NCBI GenBank assembly: GCA_038239195.1
Contig: JBBSEZ010000260.1
Coordinates: forward strand, 1 to 14,254
DNA from: JBBSEZ01 sp038239195
Lineage (GTDB): Bacteria > Planctomycetota > Planctomycetia > Gemmatales > Gemmataceae
Length of the DNA: 14,254 nucleotides
Reading direction: 5' to 3'
Positions 6,898-14,063 of the stretch are shown one piece after another. The notes under the pieces were generated by a model, which was not told the origin of the DNA, did not search any database, and worked only from the letters and a program-made list of their open reading frames with translations. Both the position numbers and the translations under genes were made by a program. Position 1 is the stretch's first letter. Each line of letters starts with the position of its first letter.

Positions 6898-7383
6898 GTG
6901 CCAGACGACACCGACATGCCTCGCGCATTCGACGTGCGGACGATCCGCCACCTCGTGCGACTGATGAGCCAACACGACCTCAGCGAGATCGACCTGCACG
7001 AGGGCGATCAGCGCATCCGCATTCGCCGCGGGATGCGCGCGGCGAAAGCGCCGGGGCCAGCGCTGGCCCCGGGCGTGGCGACCCCCGTCGCCTCGGCGGC
7101 CCCCGCCGTGGAGAAGGCCCCCGACAAGCCCGTCAAGAAGCTGGTCGAGATCAAGAGCCCCGCCGTCGGCACTTATTACGCGCAGAAAGAGCCCGGCTCC
7201 CCCCCCTACGTGAACAAGGGCAGTCGGGTCACGGCCGAGACGATCGTTTGCATGATCGAGGCGATGAAGGTCTACACCGAGATGCCGGCCGGCTGCTCCG
7301 GGGTCATCGAAGAGGTGCTGGTCAACAACAAGGACTTCGTGGAGTACGGCACCGTGCTCTTCCGGGTCGATCCCACAGGCTGA
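6898..7383 (+). CDS. accB: Biotin carboxyl carrier protein of acetyl-CoA carboxylase
   Basis: The 161-residue product carries the biotin that moves CO2 from biotin carboxylase to the carboxyltransferase in fatty-acid synthesis. The N-terminal segment (IRHLVRLMSQHDLSEIDLHE) is the typical AccB helix and strand. It is followed by an Ala/Pro-rich linker (about 48-80) and a C-terminal biotinyl domain (about 82-157). The biotinylation motif is IEAMKVYTEM with K124 as attachment site; the residue after the lysine is Val instead of the commoner Met, which is tolerated in other AccBs. SPAVGTYY and the Pro-rich 'thumb' (EPGSPPYV) fit bacterial AccB. The GTG start at 6898 is chosen on its ribosome site; ATG at 6916 would shorten the protein by six residues. 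accC follows after 10 bases. Confidence 0.93.
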   Translation: MPDDTDMPRAFDVRTIRHLVRLMSQHDLSEIDLHEGDQRIRIRRGMRAAKAPGPALAPGVATPVASAAPAVEKAPDKPVKKLVEIKSPAVGTYYAQKEPGSPPYVNKGSRVTAETIVCMIEAMKVYTEMPAGCSGVIEEVLVNNKDFVEYGTVLFRVDPTG

Positions 7384-7393
7384 GTACCTCCCG

Positions 7394-8740
7394 ATGTTCC
7401 AGCGCATTCTGGTCGCCAACCGCGGAGAGATCGCCCTTCGCGTCATCCGCGCTTGTCGCGATCTGGGCATCGAGGTCGTCGCCGTCTACAGCGAGGCCGA
7501 CCGCGACGCGCCCTACCTCAACCTGGCCGATCAGAAGATCTGCATCGGCCCCGCCGCGGCCGCCGAGAGCTACCTCAAGATACCGCAGCTCATCAGCGCC
7601 GCCGAGGCCGCCGATGCGCAGGCCATCCACCCCGGCTACGGCTTCCTGTCCGAGAACGCCAAGTTCGCGGAGATGTGCCGCGACAGCAAGATCGAGTTCA
7701 TCGGCCCGCCCCACGAGGCGATGGACCGCCTCGGCAACAAGGACCGCGCGCGCAAGCTCGCCAAGGAGGCCGGCGTTCCGGTCGTCCCCGGCAGCGACGG
7801 CCTGCTCGAAAAGGGACGCGACGCCAGCGGGTTGGCCCGCGCCATCGGCTACCCCGTGCTCGTCAAGGCGGCCGCGGGGGGCGGCGGGCGCGGCATGCGC
7901 GTGGCCCGCGACGAGGCGTCGTTGCAATCGGGCATCGCGGCCGCGCGCCAGGAGGCCGAGGCCGCCTTCAAGGACGGCAGCGTTTACCTGGAGAAGTACA
8001 TCGAACGCCCGCGGCACGTCGAGGTGCAAATCCTCGGCGACCGGCACGGCAACGTCGTCCACCTCTTCGAGCGCGAGTGCTCCTTGCAGAGGCGCCACCA
8101 GAAGCTCGTCGAGGAGTCGCCGGCGCCCAACTTGCCCGCCTCGGCGCGCCAGGCGATGTGCGAGGCGGCGGTGCGGCTGGCGCGCAAGGCGGGGTACTAC
8201 AGCGCCGGCACCTGCGAGTTCCTTGTGGACGCCCAGAACAACTTCTACTTCATCGAGGTCAATGCTCGCATTCAGGTCGAGCACCCGGTGACGGAGCTGG
8301 TGACGGGCATCGACCTGGTGCGCGAGCAGATTCGCATCGCGGCCGGGGAGCCGCTGCGCTTTACGCAAGAGGAGATCGTCCAGCGCGGCTCGGCGATCGA
8401 GTGTCGCATCAACGCCGAGGACCCGTCGGACAACTTTCGCCCGTCGCCGGGGCTCATCGCGCGCTGGCAACCGCCGGGCGGCCCGGGCGTGCGCCTCGAC
8501 TCGCACGTGGTGGCGGGCTACCGCGTCCCGCCCAACTACGATTCGCTGGTGGCGAAGTTGCTGGTACATCAGCCGACGCGCGCCGAGGCGATCGCGGTGA
8601 TGCGCCGCGCCCTGAGCGAGTTCGTCGTCGAAGGCATCCACACGACGATCCCGATTCACCAGAAGATCTTCGAGCACCCGGCGTTCGTCGCCGGGCAGGT
8701 CGATACGACGTTCATCGAGCGGACGTGGTTGAAGGGGTAG
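7394..8740 (+). CDS. accC: Biotin carboxylase subunit of acetyl-CoA carboxylase
   Basis: The 448-residue ATP-grasp enzyme carboxylates biotin on AccB using ATP and bicarbonate. The start MFQRILVANRGEIALRVIRA is the classical N-terminus. The Gly-rich ATP lid is AAGGGGRGMRV (160-170). Further key parts are RRHQKLVEESPAP (233-245), the metal and bicarbonate site FIEVNARIQVEHPVTE with E288, N290 and R292, and R338 (ECRINAED). Numbering agrees closely with the E. coli enzyme (449 residues). All catalytic residues seen are intact; EVNAR in place of EMNTR is a conservative variation. It forms a tight cluster with accB and the upstream peptidase. accA and accD are not in this window. There is no obvious purine-rich ribosome site before the ATG, so it may depend on translation of accB. 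Confidence 0.98.
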   Translation: MFQRILVANRGEIALRVIRACRDLGIEVVAVYSEADRDAPYLNLADQKICIGPAAAAESYLKIPQLISAAEAADAQAIHPGYGFLSENAKFAEMCRDSKIEFIGPPHEAMDRLGNKDRARKLAKEAGVPVVPGSDGLLEKGRDASGLARAIGYPVLVKAAAGGGGRGMRVARDEASLQSGIAAARQEAEAAFKDGSVYLEKYIERPRHVEVQILGDRHGNVVHLFERECSLQRRHQKLVEESPAPNLPASARQAMCEAAVRLARKAGYYSAGTCEFLVDAQNNFYFIEVNARIQVEHPVTELVTGIDLVREQIRIAAGEPLRFTQEEIVQRGSAIECRINAEDPSDNFRPSPGLIARWQPPGGPGVRLDSHVVAGYRVPPNYDSLVAKLLVHQPTRAEAIAVMRRALSEFVVEGIHTTIPIHQKIFEHPAFVAGQVDTTFIERTWLKG

Positions 8741-8754
8741 GGGGCCCCCGAGAA

Positions 8755-8817
8755 GAACGCTAAGCCGCAAGCGGCGGGCCCTCAATGGGGACGATTGCCG
8801 CTTGCGGCTTAGCGTTC
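8755..8817. repeat. Perfect 21-bp inverted repeat between convergent genes
   Basis: The left arm (8755-8775) is G followed by AACGCTAAGCCGCAAGCGGC. The right arm (8797-8817) is its exact reverse complement, with a 21-base spacer (8776-8796). It lies 14 bases after the accC stop and 11 bases before the stop of the minus-strand dehydrogenase gene. The position suits a bidirectional terminator, but there is no T-run. I recall AAGCCGCAAGCGG-type motifs as widespread in Gemmata-like genomes, so it may be a dispersed palindromic repeat. Confidence 0.85.
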
Positions 8818-8828
8818 CCGAGCGCGTC

Positions 8829-11800
8829 TCACTTCCCCCCGACGAAGCGCACGCCCGCCGCCGCCGGCGTGTCCTCCAGCTCGCAGCGCACCGCCTCGGC
8901 GCCTCCCGCGCGCTCGACCACCAGCGTCAGCACGTGGGCCCCCGCCGTCAGGCTCAGCTCGGTCGTCTCCTTGACCGGCACCTCCTTGCCATCGACCCAC
9001 AGCCGCGCCCCGCGCGCCGGGCCGATCTTGAGCCGTGCCTTGCTGGCCGCCGTCGCCTCGAGTCGCGCCCGCAGCACCGTTAGCCCGCCGTCCTTGACGG
9101 CCACGCTCGGCACCTCGGCCAGCGGCAGCACGCCGGCGACGGTGCTGTACGCCGGCGACCAGATCATGCCCGGGTGGTTGCCGGCGACCGCGTCCAGCTT
9201 GCCTTCCAGCAGCCCCTTCGCGTCCGCGCTGAGCGCCAGCGCCTCCCAGCGCCGGGCGACGCGCGCCTTGCCGACCGAGTAGGGCCCGACCTTGCCCAGC
9301 TCCGACAGGAAGCGCACGAGGTCGAGCAGCTCGCCGCGCGTCAGCGTGTCGGTGAGGCCATCGGGCATGAGCGACGTCTTGCTCGGCGTCTGCTCCTCGA
9401 CGTCCTTGAGGGGCACCTCGATCTCCCGATCCTGGTCGGTGCGCAGCACCAGGGCGGTGCGCGTCTGGCGCACCTTGATGCCCGTCAAGAGATGGCCCCG
9501 GTTGGTGGAGACCAGGAGGGCGTGATAGTTCTCCTTGATCGCCTTGCTCGGCTCCAGCAGCGATTCGATCAGGTAATCGACCTGCGCGCTCGCCCCGATG
9601 CTGCTCAGGTCGGGGCCAACCTGCCCGCCCGCCCCGCCGATGGCGTGGCACTGCAAGCACAACTGATCCGCCCGGCGAAAGATTCGCTCGCCGCGCGCCG
9701 CGTTGCCCAGCCGGGCGACGTCGGCGACCGTGTCGGCCAGCTCGTCCTTCGTCAACTTGCGCGCCCCAAACTTCAGCCCGCCCGCCTTGACCAGCGCGTC
9801 GAGAAGCGCGTTGGCCTCGCGCCCCGAGGTGCGCACCGTGCGTACGCCGACCTTGGCCACGTCGGGTGGCAGCTTCTTGCCCGCGACGGCCTTGGCCAGC
9901 TCGTTGGCGCCGTTCTTGCGCTGCAAGAAGGCGTCGAACACGTCGCTTGTCCCCGCGCCCTCTTTCATGTCCGCCAGGACGCCCACGGCGCGCTTCGCCG
10001 CGCCGGGCAGGTCGAGCCCCGCCAGGGCGACGAGCGCCTTGGGCCGGACCGCTGGCGGGGCGCCCTTCTCGGCCAACTCGCCGAGCGTGTCGCGGGCGCC
10101 CTTCCCTCCCAGGGCCGCCAGCCCGTCGATGGCCGCCTGGCGCAGCGGTTCGGGCGCCTTCGCATCGCGCGCCGAGCCCTCCAGCGAGGCCCGCGCGCCT
10201 TCCTGGCCCCAAAGCCCGGACAGTCGCGCCGCCGCCGCCCGCGTGACCACGTCGTCGGAGCCCAACAGCGCCACCACGCGCTTGAGATCGCCGGCCGGCT
10301 TGACGCCGCGCTGGCGGGCGCTCTCCTCCAGGGCGCCCAACAGGCGCAGCCGGCGCGCCCGGGTCGTCTTCTCTGCCACCGCGCGATCGACGAGCAGCGT
10401 CAGCTCGCCCGGCCCGCCGACGCCGGCGAGCAGCGTGAGGATGCTGTCCTCGCCCTCGGCCGACAGCTTGCCGGAGCGCACCAGCCCGACGAGCGGCGCG
10501 ACGACGCGCGCCGAGCCGACGGCCTGGAGCGCGAACGCCAGTTGCCGCACGTTGCCGGCGTTGAAGCGCCCTTTCTGCATGGCCGGCACCCACTGCTTCT
10601 CCAACTCGCGCATCGTGAGCCCCAGGCCGTAGTCGAGGTAGAGATCGACGGGCCGCTCCAGGGCCCGCAGCGCCAGCTCCGCGGCGCGCGGGCTTTGGAC
10701 CTTGCCGAGCGCCCGCACCGCCTCGAGGCGCACCTGCGGGTGTTCGTCGGCGATGCGCGGCGCCAGCAGTTCGAGCGGATTGGCGAGCCGATCGTGCCAG
10801 GCGGACGCCACGCGCGTCGCCGCCGCTCGCACGCGGTAGTCGCGCGCTTCGAGCAATGCGGAGAGCAGGGCGGGCTCGACGACGTTGAGGGACTGATACG
10901 TCCAGAGCGCTTCGAGTCGGTGTGGCTCGTCGGCGGGCTTGTTGCGGTCGAGCTTGCCCGCCCACGCCTTGAGCGCCGGCAGTACGGCCTTGGCGCCGCG
11001 CTCCTTGAGCACGCGCTTGGCGAAGTGGCGCGTCCAGTCCTCGGGCGCCTTGAGGTGTTCGAGCAGCTCCGGCACGGTGGCGCCGACCAGTTTGGGGCGG
11101 GGGACGAGCGGCCTGCCCTTGGCGGTGATGCGCCAGATACGGCCTCGGGTGTGGTCGCGGCGCGGGTCGCGGAAATCGACCTCGCCGTGTTGGATGATCG
11201 GGTTGTACCAGTCGGCGACGTAGATCGCGCCGTCGGGGCCCATCTTGACGTCGATGGGCCGGAAGGCGGGGTGCGTGCTGCGGATCACGTCGGCGAGCTG
11301 GCGCGACACGTAGGCCGAGCCGGACGGCGCCACCTCGAAGCGGCAGACGCGGTGGGCGCGGAAGTCATTGGTGACGAGGGTGCCCCTCCAGGCCTCGGGC
11401 AGGTGGCGCCCGCTGAGGACTTCGAGGCCACAGTACTTGGGGCTGCGTGGGTTGAGGCCGGGCAGGGTGGGGCCGCCGCCGGGGACGGGGGCGTAACTGG
11501 CGCCGGGCACGACGTAGTTGATGCCCTCGCCGCCGGCGCCGTCGGTGGCGAACGACTGGCCCCAGCGGTCGAAGTGATGGCCCCACGGGTTCCACAGCCC
11601 GCGCATGAACACGCCGAGCTCGACCGTCTCGGGCCGAAACTGCCAGATGCCGCCGCCGCCCAGCCGGCGCACGCCGTGGGGCGTCTCCACGTGGCTGTGG
11701 ATGTAGACGGCCTGGTTGAAGTAGAGTTGCCCGTCGTGGCCCCAGCGGAAGGTGTGGATGATGTGGTGGGTGTCCTCGGTGCCGAAGCCGGAGAGGACCA

Positions 11801-12266
11801 CGCGCCGGGTGCGCGCCTTGCCGTCGGGCCCGGGGTTGGACAGGTGGACGATCTCGGTGCTGTTGGCGACGTAGGCGCCCCCGTCGCCCGGCTCGACGCC
11901 AGTGGGGATGAGCAGGCCATCGGCGAAAATGGTGACCTTGTCGGCCTTGCCGACGCCTTTCGTGTCTTCGAGGACGAGGACCTTGTCGTTGGCCTTCTGG
12001 CCGGGCTTGATTTGCGGATAGACTTCGCTGGAGGCGACCCAGAGCCGGCCGGCGGCGTCCCAGTTCATCTGGATCGGCTTGGCGAGGAGCGGGTCGGCGG
12101 CGAAGAGGTTGACCTCGAAGCCTTCGGGCACCTGGAAGGTGCGCCGTTCGACCTCGGGGTCGGGGTTGGGGATTTTGGCCTCGCGCTGGGCGCAGAGCGG
12201 GGCAGCGCCCAGCGCCAGCAGGGTGAGGGCGAGGTGGGTGGCGGGGGATCGCAGCAGGCGGGTCAT
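8829..12266 (-). CDS. Secreted PVC-type dehydrogenase with HEAT-like repeats and C-terminal cytochrome c domain
   Basis: The 1145-residue product has a signal peptide (ending near LCAQ, residue 26). Residues about 40-380 are a beta-propeller like the PVC membrane-bound dehydrogenase N-terminal domain, with FEVNLFAADPLLAKPIQMNWD, PWGHHFDRWGQ and DGAIYVADWYNPIIQHGE. Residues about 390-800 are helical HEAT-like repeats (QVRLEAVRALGKV, RVRAAATRVA). A planctomycete-type haem domain follows with C870-L-Q-C873-H874 and a likely distal Met in LMPDGL (M967). The last 120 residues look like a beta-sandwich (GARLWVDGKEVPV, AGAHVLTLVVE). The family is thought to oxidise sugars or alcohols outside the cytoplasmic membrane and pass electrons to the attached haem; the substrate is unknown. 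The ATG at 12266 has no clear ribosome site. The SGNH-like gene lies 93 bases upstream on the same strand. Confidence 0.92.
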   Translation of the reverse strand: MTRLLRSPATHLALTLLALGAAPLCAQREAKIPNPDPEVERRTFQVPEGFEVNLFAADPLLAKPIQMNWDAAGRLWVASSEVYPQIKPGQKANDKVLVLEDTKGVGKADKVTIFADGLLIPTGVEPGDGGAYVANSTEIVHLSNPGPDGKARTRRVVLSGFGTEDTHHIIHTFRWGHDGQLYFNQAVYIHSHVETPHGVRRLGGGGIWQFRPETVELGVFMRGLWNPWGHHFDRWGQSFATDGAGGEGINYVVPGASYAPVPGGGPTLPGLNPRSPKYCGLEVLSGRHLPEAWRGTLVTNDFRAHRVCRFEVAPSGSAYVSRQLADVIRSTHPAFRPIDVKMGPDGAIYVADWYNPIIQHGEVDFRDPRRDHTRGRIWRITAKGRPLVPRPKLVGATVPELLEHLKAPEDWTRHFAKRVLKERGAKAVLPALKAWAGKLDRNKPADEPHRLEALWTYQSLNVVEPALLSALLEARDYRVRAAATRVASAWHDRLANPLELLAPRIADEHPQVRLEAVRALGKVQSPRAAELALRALERPVDLYLDYGLGLTMRELEKQWVPAMQKGRFNAGNVRQLAFALQAVGSARVVAPLVGLVRSGKLSAEGEDSILTLLAGVGGPGELTLLVDRAVAEKTTRARRLRLLGALEESARQRGVKPAGDLKRVVALLGSDDVVTRAAAARLSGLWGQEGARASLEGSARDAKAPEPLRQAAIDGLAALGGKGARDTLGELAEKGAPPAVRPKALVALAGLDLPGAAKRAVGVLADMKEGAGTSDVFDAFLQRKNGANELAKAVAGKKLPPDVAKVGVRTVRTSGREANALLDALVKAGGLKFGARKLTKDELADTVADVARLGNAARGERIFRRADQLCLQCHAIGGAGGQVGPDLSSIGASAQVDYLIESLLEPSKAIKENYHALLVSTNRGHLLTGIKVRQTRTALVLRTDQDREIEVPLKDVEEQTPSKTSLMPDGLTDTLTRGELLDLVRFLSELGKVGPYSVGKARVARRWEALALSADAKGLLEGKLDAVAGNHPGMIWSPAYSTVAGVLPLAEVPSVAVKDGGLTVLRARLEATAASKARLKIGPARGARLWVDGKEVPVKETTELSLTAGAHVLTLVVERAGGAEAVRCELEDTPAAAGVRFVGGK

Positions 12267-12310
12267 GGGGGGGTGCTCGTGGGTGCTCGATCGGTTACCA
12301 CGTTTCGAGA

Positions 12311-12342
12311 GAAGCGTTGGGGCGGAACGCTTCTGCGAAGCG
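12311..12342. repeat. Overlapping small inverted repeats between the SGNH-like gene and the dehydrogenase gene
   Basis: GAAGCGTT (12311-12318) and AACGCTTC (12326-12333) can pair with a seven-base loop. CGCTTC (12328-12333) can alternatively pair with GAAGCG (12337-12342) with a three-base loop. The middle segment is shared, so the two hairpins exclude each other. They lie in the 93-base gap and would be transcribed as part of the dehydrogenase leader. There is no T-run on the minus strand after them. Confidence 0.6.
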
Positions 12343-12359
12343 TCGCTAACCGGGGATGG

Positions 12360-13589
12360 TCACTTCGCGGCCGGTTTGAGTTCGTACGTATGGGCCACCG
12401 GCACGCGCAGCCGGGCGATCTCCTTCTCGCGGGCATCGACAAGCGGATCGAACTGCGCGATCTCGCGGGCGTTCTTGCCCTGCTCGTGTTTGCGGAAGCC
12501 GAGGAGGTAGGTCACGTTCTGCGGCCGCCAGCGGTGGAAGTACAGCTCGTTCTTGGCGACGATCTCCTTGCGCAATTTCTCCGCCTGGTCGAGCTCGGGC
12601 CCGCGCGTGAGGCGCACGCCCGCCGCCCAGCCGGCGGCGCTGGCCGTCGCCACCTCCTTGCCATCGATCGTCAGCACGTGGTCGCCCGCCGCCAGCCCCT
12701 TGACGCACAGAACGCGATCATCGAAGGGAAAGGCCGTTTTCGGCGCCCCTGCCTTCGGGGGCGCGGGCGCGGGCAACAGGGAGTCGGTGACCTGGAAGCG
12801 CAGCGGCCCGGCGCTCAGCCTGTCCACGCGGGCGCCGCGCGCCTTGGCCTTGCTGCCCTCGACGTCGATGCGCCAGCCGCGCTCGGGCAGGCCGAGGCCG
12901 CGCTCGAGGGCGAAGGCGGAGCGCCAGTAGCCCCAGGCAGTGGGGTGCATGCCGTTGTCGGTCAGCGGCGCGGGCCACGCCAATCGGGAGCCATCGCCCA
13001 GAAGATCGTAGAGATCGACAAAGGCGTGATTGCGCTTGGCCGCCACGTCGCGGATGGCGTCGGCGTAGAGGCGGAGGTTCTTGTTTTGCGCGACGGGGCT
13101 GGGCAGGGGCGGACCGAGGTACTCGTGGCGCAGGGGCGACAGGAGGACGACGCGCGCCTTGGCGGGGGCCAGCGCGTCGAGGAGGACGTTGAGGCCCTTG
13201 GTGAATTTGGGCAGGCCGTCGGGGCCCTCGAACGATTCGTTGGTGCCGTAGCCGATGACGAGGACGGTCGGCTTGAGAGCGAGCACGTGCTCCTTGAGCT
13301 GCTTGAAGCCGTCCGCGGCATTGCCGAAGCCGGCGCGGGCGTCGCCGAAGACGGTGTCGCCGCTCCAGCCGAGGTTGCGGTAGATCACCTTCGCCTTCGG
13401 AAAGCGAGCGGTCAGGGCGAGCTCCCAGTAGCCGTGGCCCTGCTCGCGCTCGATCAGCGTGTTGCCGAGGAAGACAACGCGGTCGCCGTCGGCGAGGGCG
13501 AAGCCGGGCGCTGCGCGCGGCGCGGGCCGGGCGTCGGGGGCGAGCAGCAGGAGGGCGGGCAGGAGGGCGAGGGGGGAGAGGAATCTCAC
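12360..13589 (-). CDS. SGNH/GDSL-like exported protein paired with the dehydrogenase
   Basis: The 409-residue product has a signal peptide (MRFLSPLALLPALLLLAPDA, cleavage probably near residue 25-28) and an SGNH-fold domain (about 32-235). Block I reads VVFLGNTLIEREQ (38-50) where GDS is usual. Block II is RNLGWSGDT (G74). Block III is IGYGTNESFEG with N117. Block V is DNGMHPTAWGYW with D211 and H215. So Gly, Asn, Asp and His are present, but the nucleophile position is Thr (or absent). The C-terminal part (about 290-409) has AGDHVLTIDGKEV and ends with KNELYFHRWRPQNVTYLLG, a stretch I recognise from planctomycete SGNH-dehydrogenase fusions. The GTG at 13589 is chosen because it begins the signal peptide and has GGAG eight bases upstream. 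It is probably transcribed with the dehydrogenase. Confidence 0.85.
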   Translation of the reverse strand: MRFLSPLALLPALLLLAPDARPAPRAAPGFALADGDRVVFLGNTLIEREQGHGYWELALTARFPKAKVIYRNLGWSGDTVFGDARAGFGNAADGFKQLKEHVLALKPTVLVIGYGTNESFEGPDGLPKFTKGLNVLLDALAPAKARVVLLSPLRHEYLGPPLPSPVAQNKNLRLYADAIRDVAAKRNHAFVDLYDLLGDGSRLAWPAPLTDNGMHPTAWGYWRSAFALERGLGLPERGWRIDVEGSKAKARGARVDRLSAGPLRFQVTDSLLPAPAPPKAGAPKTAFPFDDRVLCVKGLAAGDHVLTIDGKEVATASAAGWAAGVRLTRGPELDQAEKLRKEIVAKNELYFHRWRPQNVTYLLGFRKHEQGKNAREIAQFDPLVDAREKEIARLRVPVAHTYELKPAAK

Positions 13590-13597
13590 AGCGACGT

Positions 13598-13601
13598 CTC
13601 C
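13598..13601 (-). promoter_or_regulatory. Ribosome binding site supporting a GTG start for the SGNH-like gene
   Basis: GGAG on the minus strand lies eight bases before the GTG at 13589. No ATG fits the start of the signal peptide; the open frame continues far upstream without homology. Confidence 0.5.
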
Positions 13602-13615
13602 GATCGAGATGGGTG

Positions 13616-13747
13616 TTAGAGCAGGGAGCGCTGGCGGGCCTCGGTGTAGCTGGCGTCGAGGGCGAGGGGGACGCAGCCGACGCCGCGCAGGGCGAGCGGC
13701 AGGGTGGGTAGCGGTTGCCCGACGGCGAGTGGGGCGAGCAGCGGCAT
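13616..13747 (-). CDS. 43-residue protein resembling the C-terminal tail of a larger planctomycete family
   Basis: The short ORF starts MPLLAPLAVGQPLPTLPLAL and ends ALDASYTEARQRSLL. GGAGGA (13755-13760) lies seven bases before the ATG, and a TACAAT hexamer lies 46 bases before it, so it may well be translated. The pattern LAVGQPLPTLPL, then V-P-L-x-L-[DE]-x-[ST]-Y-x-[EQ], is one I associate with the extreme C-terminus of large planctomycete proteins of DUF4058 type; this was not checked. It is therefore either a free-standing small protein or a surviving tail of a lost gene. It ends 26 bases before the SGNH-like start on the same strand and could be the first ORF of that transcript. Confidence 0.5.
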   Translation of the reverse strand: MPLLAPLAVGQPLPTLPLALRGVGCVPLALDASYTEARQRSLL

Positions 13748-13754
13748 GAGCCGG

Positions 13755-13760
13755 TCCTCC
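13755..13760 (-). promoter_or_regulatory. Strong ribosome binding site before the 43-codon ORF
   Basis: GGAGGA on the minus strand with a seven-base spacer to the ATG at 13747. It is one of the best sites in the window and the main reason to regard this short ORF as expressed. Confidence 0.6.
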
Positions 13761-13792
13761 GGTCCGCGTGGGGCCGCCGCGCGTTCGTTTCG

Positions 13793-13798
13793 ATTGTA
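13793..13798 (-). promoter_or_regulatory. Possible -10 element (TACAAT) before the 43-codon ORF and SGNH-dehydrogenase genes
   Basis: The minus strand reads GATACAATCG, one mismatch from TATAAT. It shares the octamer GATTGTAT (plus strand, 13792-13799) with the region before rpe at 5661-5668, at a similar distance from the start codon. No -35 hexamer is evident. Confidence 0.35.
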
Positions 13799-13887
13799 TC
13801 GCCTCGGGCGCGGTCCGCCATCGGCGCGCCCGTCTTCGGCGAGGGAGAGGGCCTTGCGGGGACGCGTACGGGCTCGAGAAGAGGCGG

Positions 13888-14063
13888 TTCGGTGTAGGTC
13901 GATTCGAGGTCGAGCGGAAGGGGCATCGTGGGGAGGGCTTGCCCGACCGCGAGGGGCTCGGGCCAGACGTCGATCTGCTCCCCGTCTCGCGGCGCGCCGG
14001 TTCGTAGGCCACGGCATACGGGGAGGCGGAGTGGGGGAAGGCCCAGGCGGGGTAATGGCCCAT
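13888..14063 (-). pseudogene. Frameshifted remnant of a gene with the same LAVGQ-type C-terminal tail
   Basis: From the ATG at 14063 one frame reads HYPAWAFPHSASPYAVAYEP and ARRE, then loses sense. A second frame, shifted by one base, reads DGEQIDVWPEPLAVGQALPT and then LPLDLESTYTE, ending about 13888. Inserting one G near 13985-13988 joins them into ...ARREDGEQIDVWPEP..., which matches the expected order of the family's C-terminal region. The second half parallels the 43-residue ORF downstream (LAVGQxLPTxPL, SYTE/TYTE). No proper stop follows the tail; the frame runs on into unrelated sequence. There is no ribosome site at 14063. I read it as a decayed fragment; a sequencing error causing the shift cannot be excluded. 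Confidence 0.5.

Noticed and set aside
4895..6928. Long minus-strand open frame (about 677 codons)
   Set aside because: It overlaps rpe out of frame and the peptidase antisense. Its translation is Arg/Gly/Pro-rich without recognisable domains.
7322..8785. Minus-strand open frame of about 487 codons opposite accC
   Set aside because: It is fully antisense to accC, whose catalytic motifs are all intact.
9174..13619. Very long plus-strand open frame (about 1480 codons)
   Set aside because: It lies antisense to the dehydrogenase and SGNH-like genes, has low-complexity composition rich in Arg/Ala/Gly/Val, and shows no domain. It results from the GC-rich codon pattern of the real genes.
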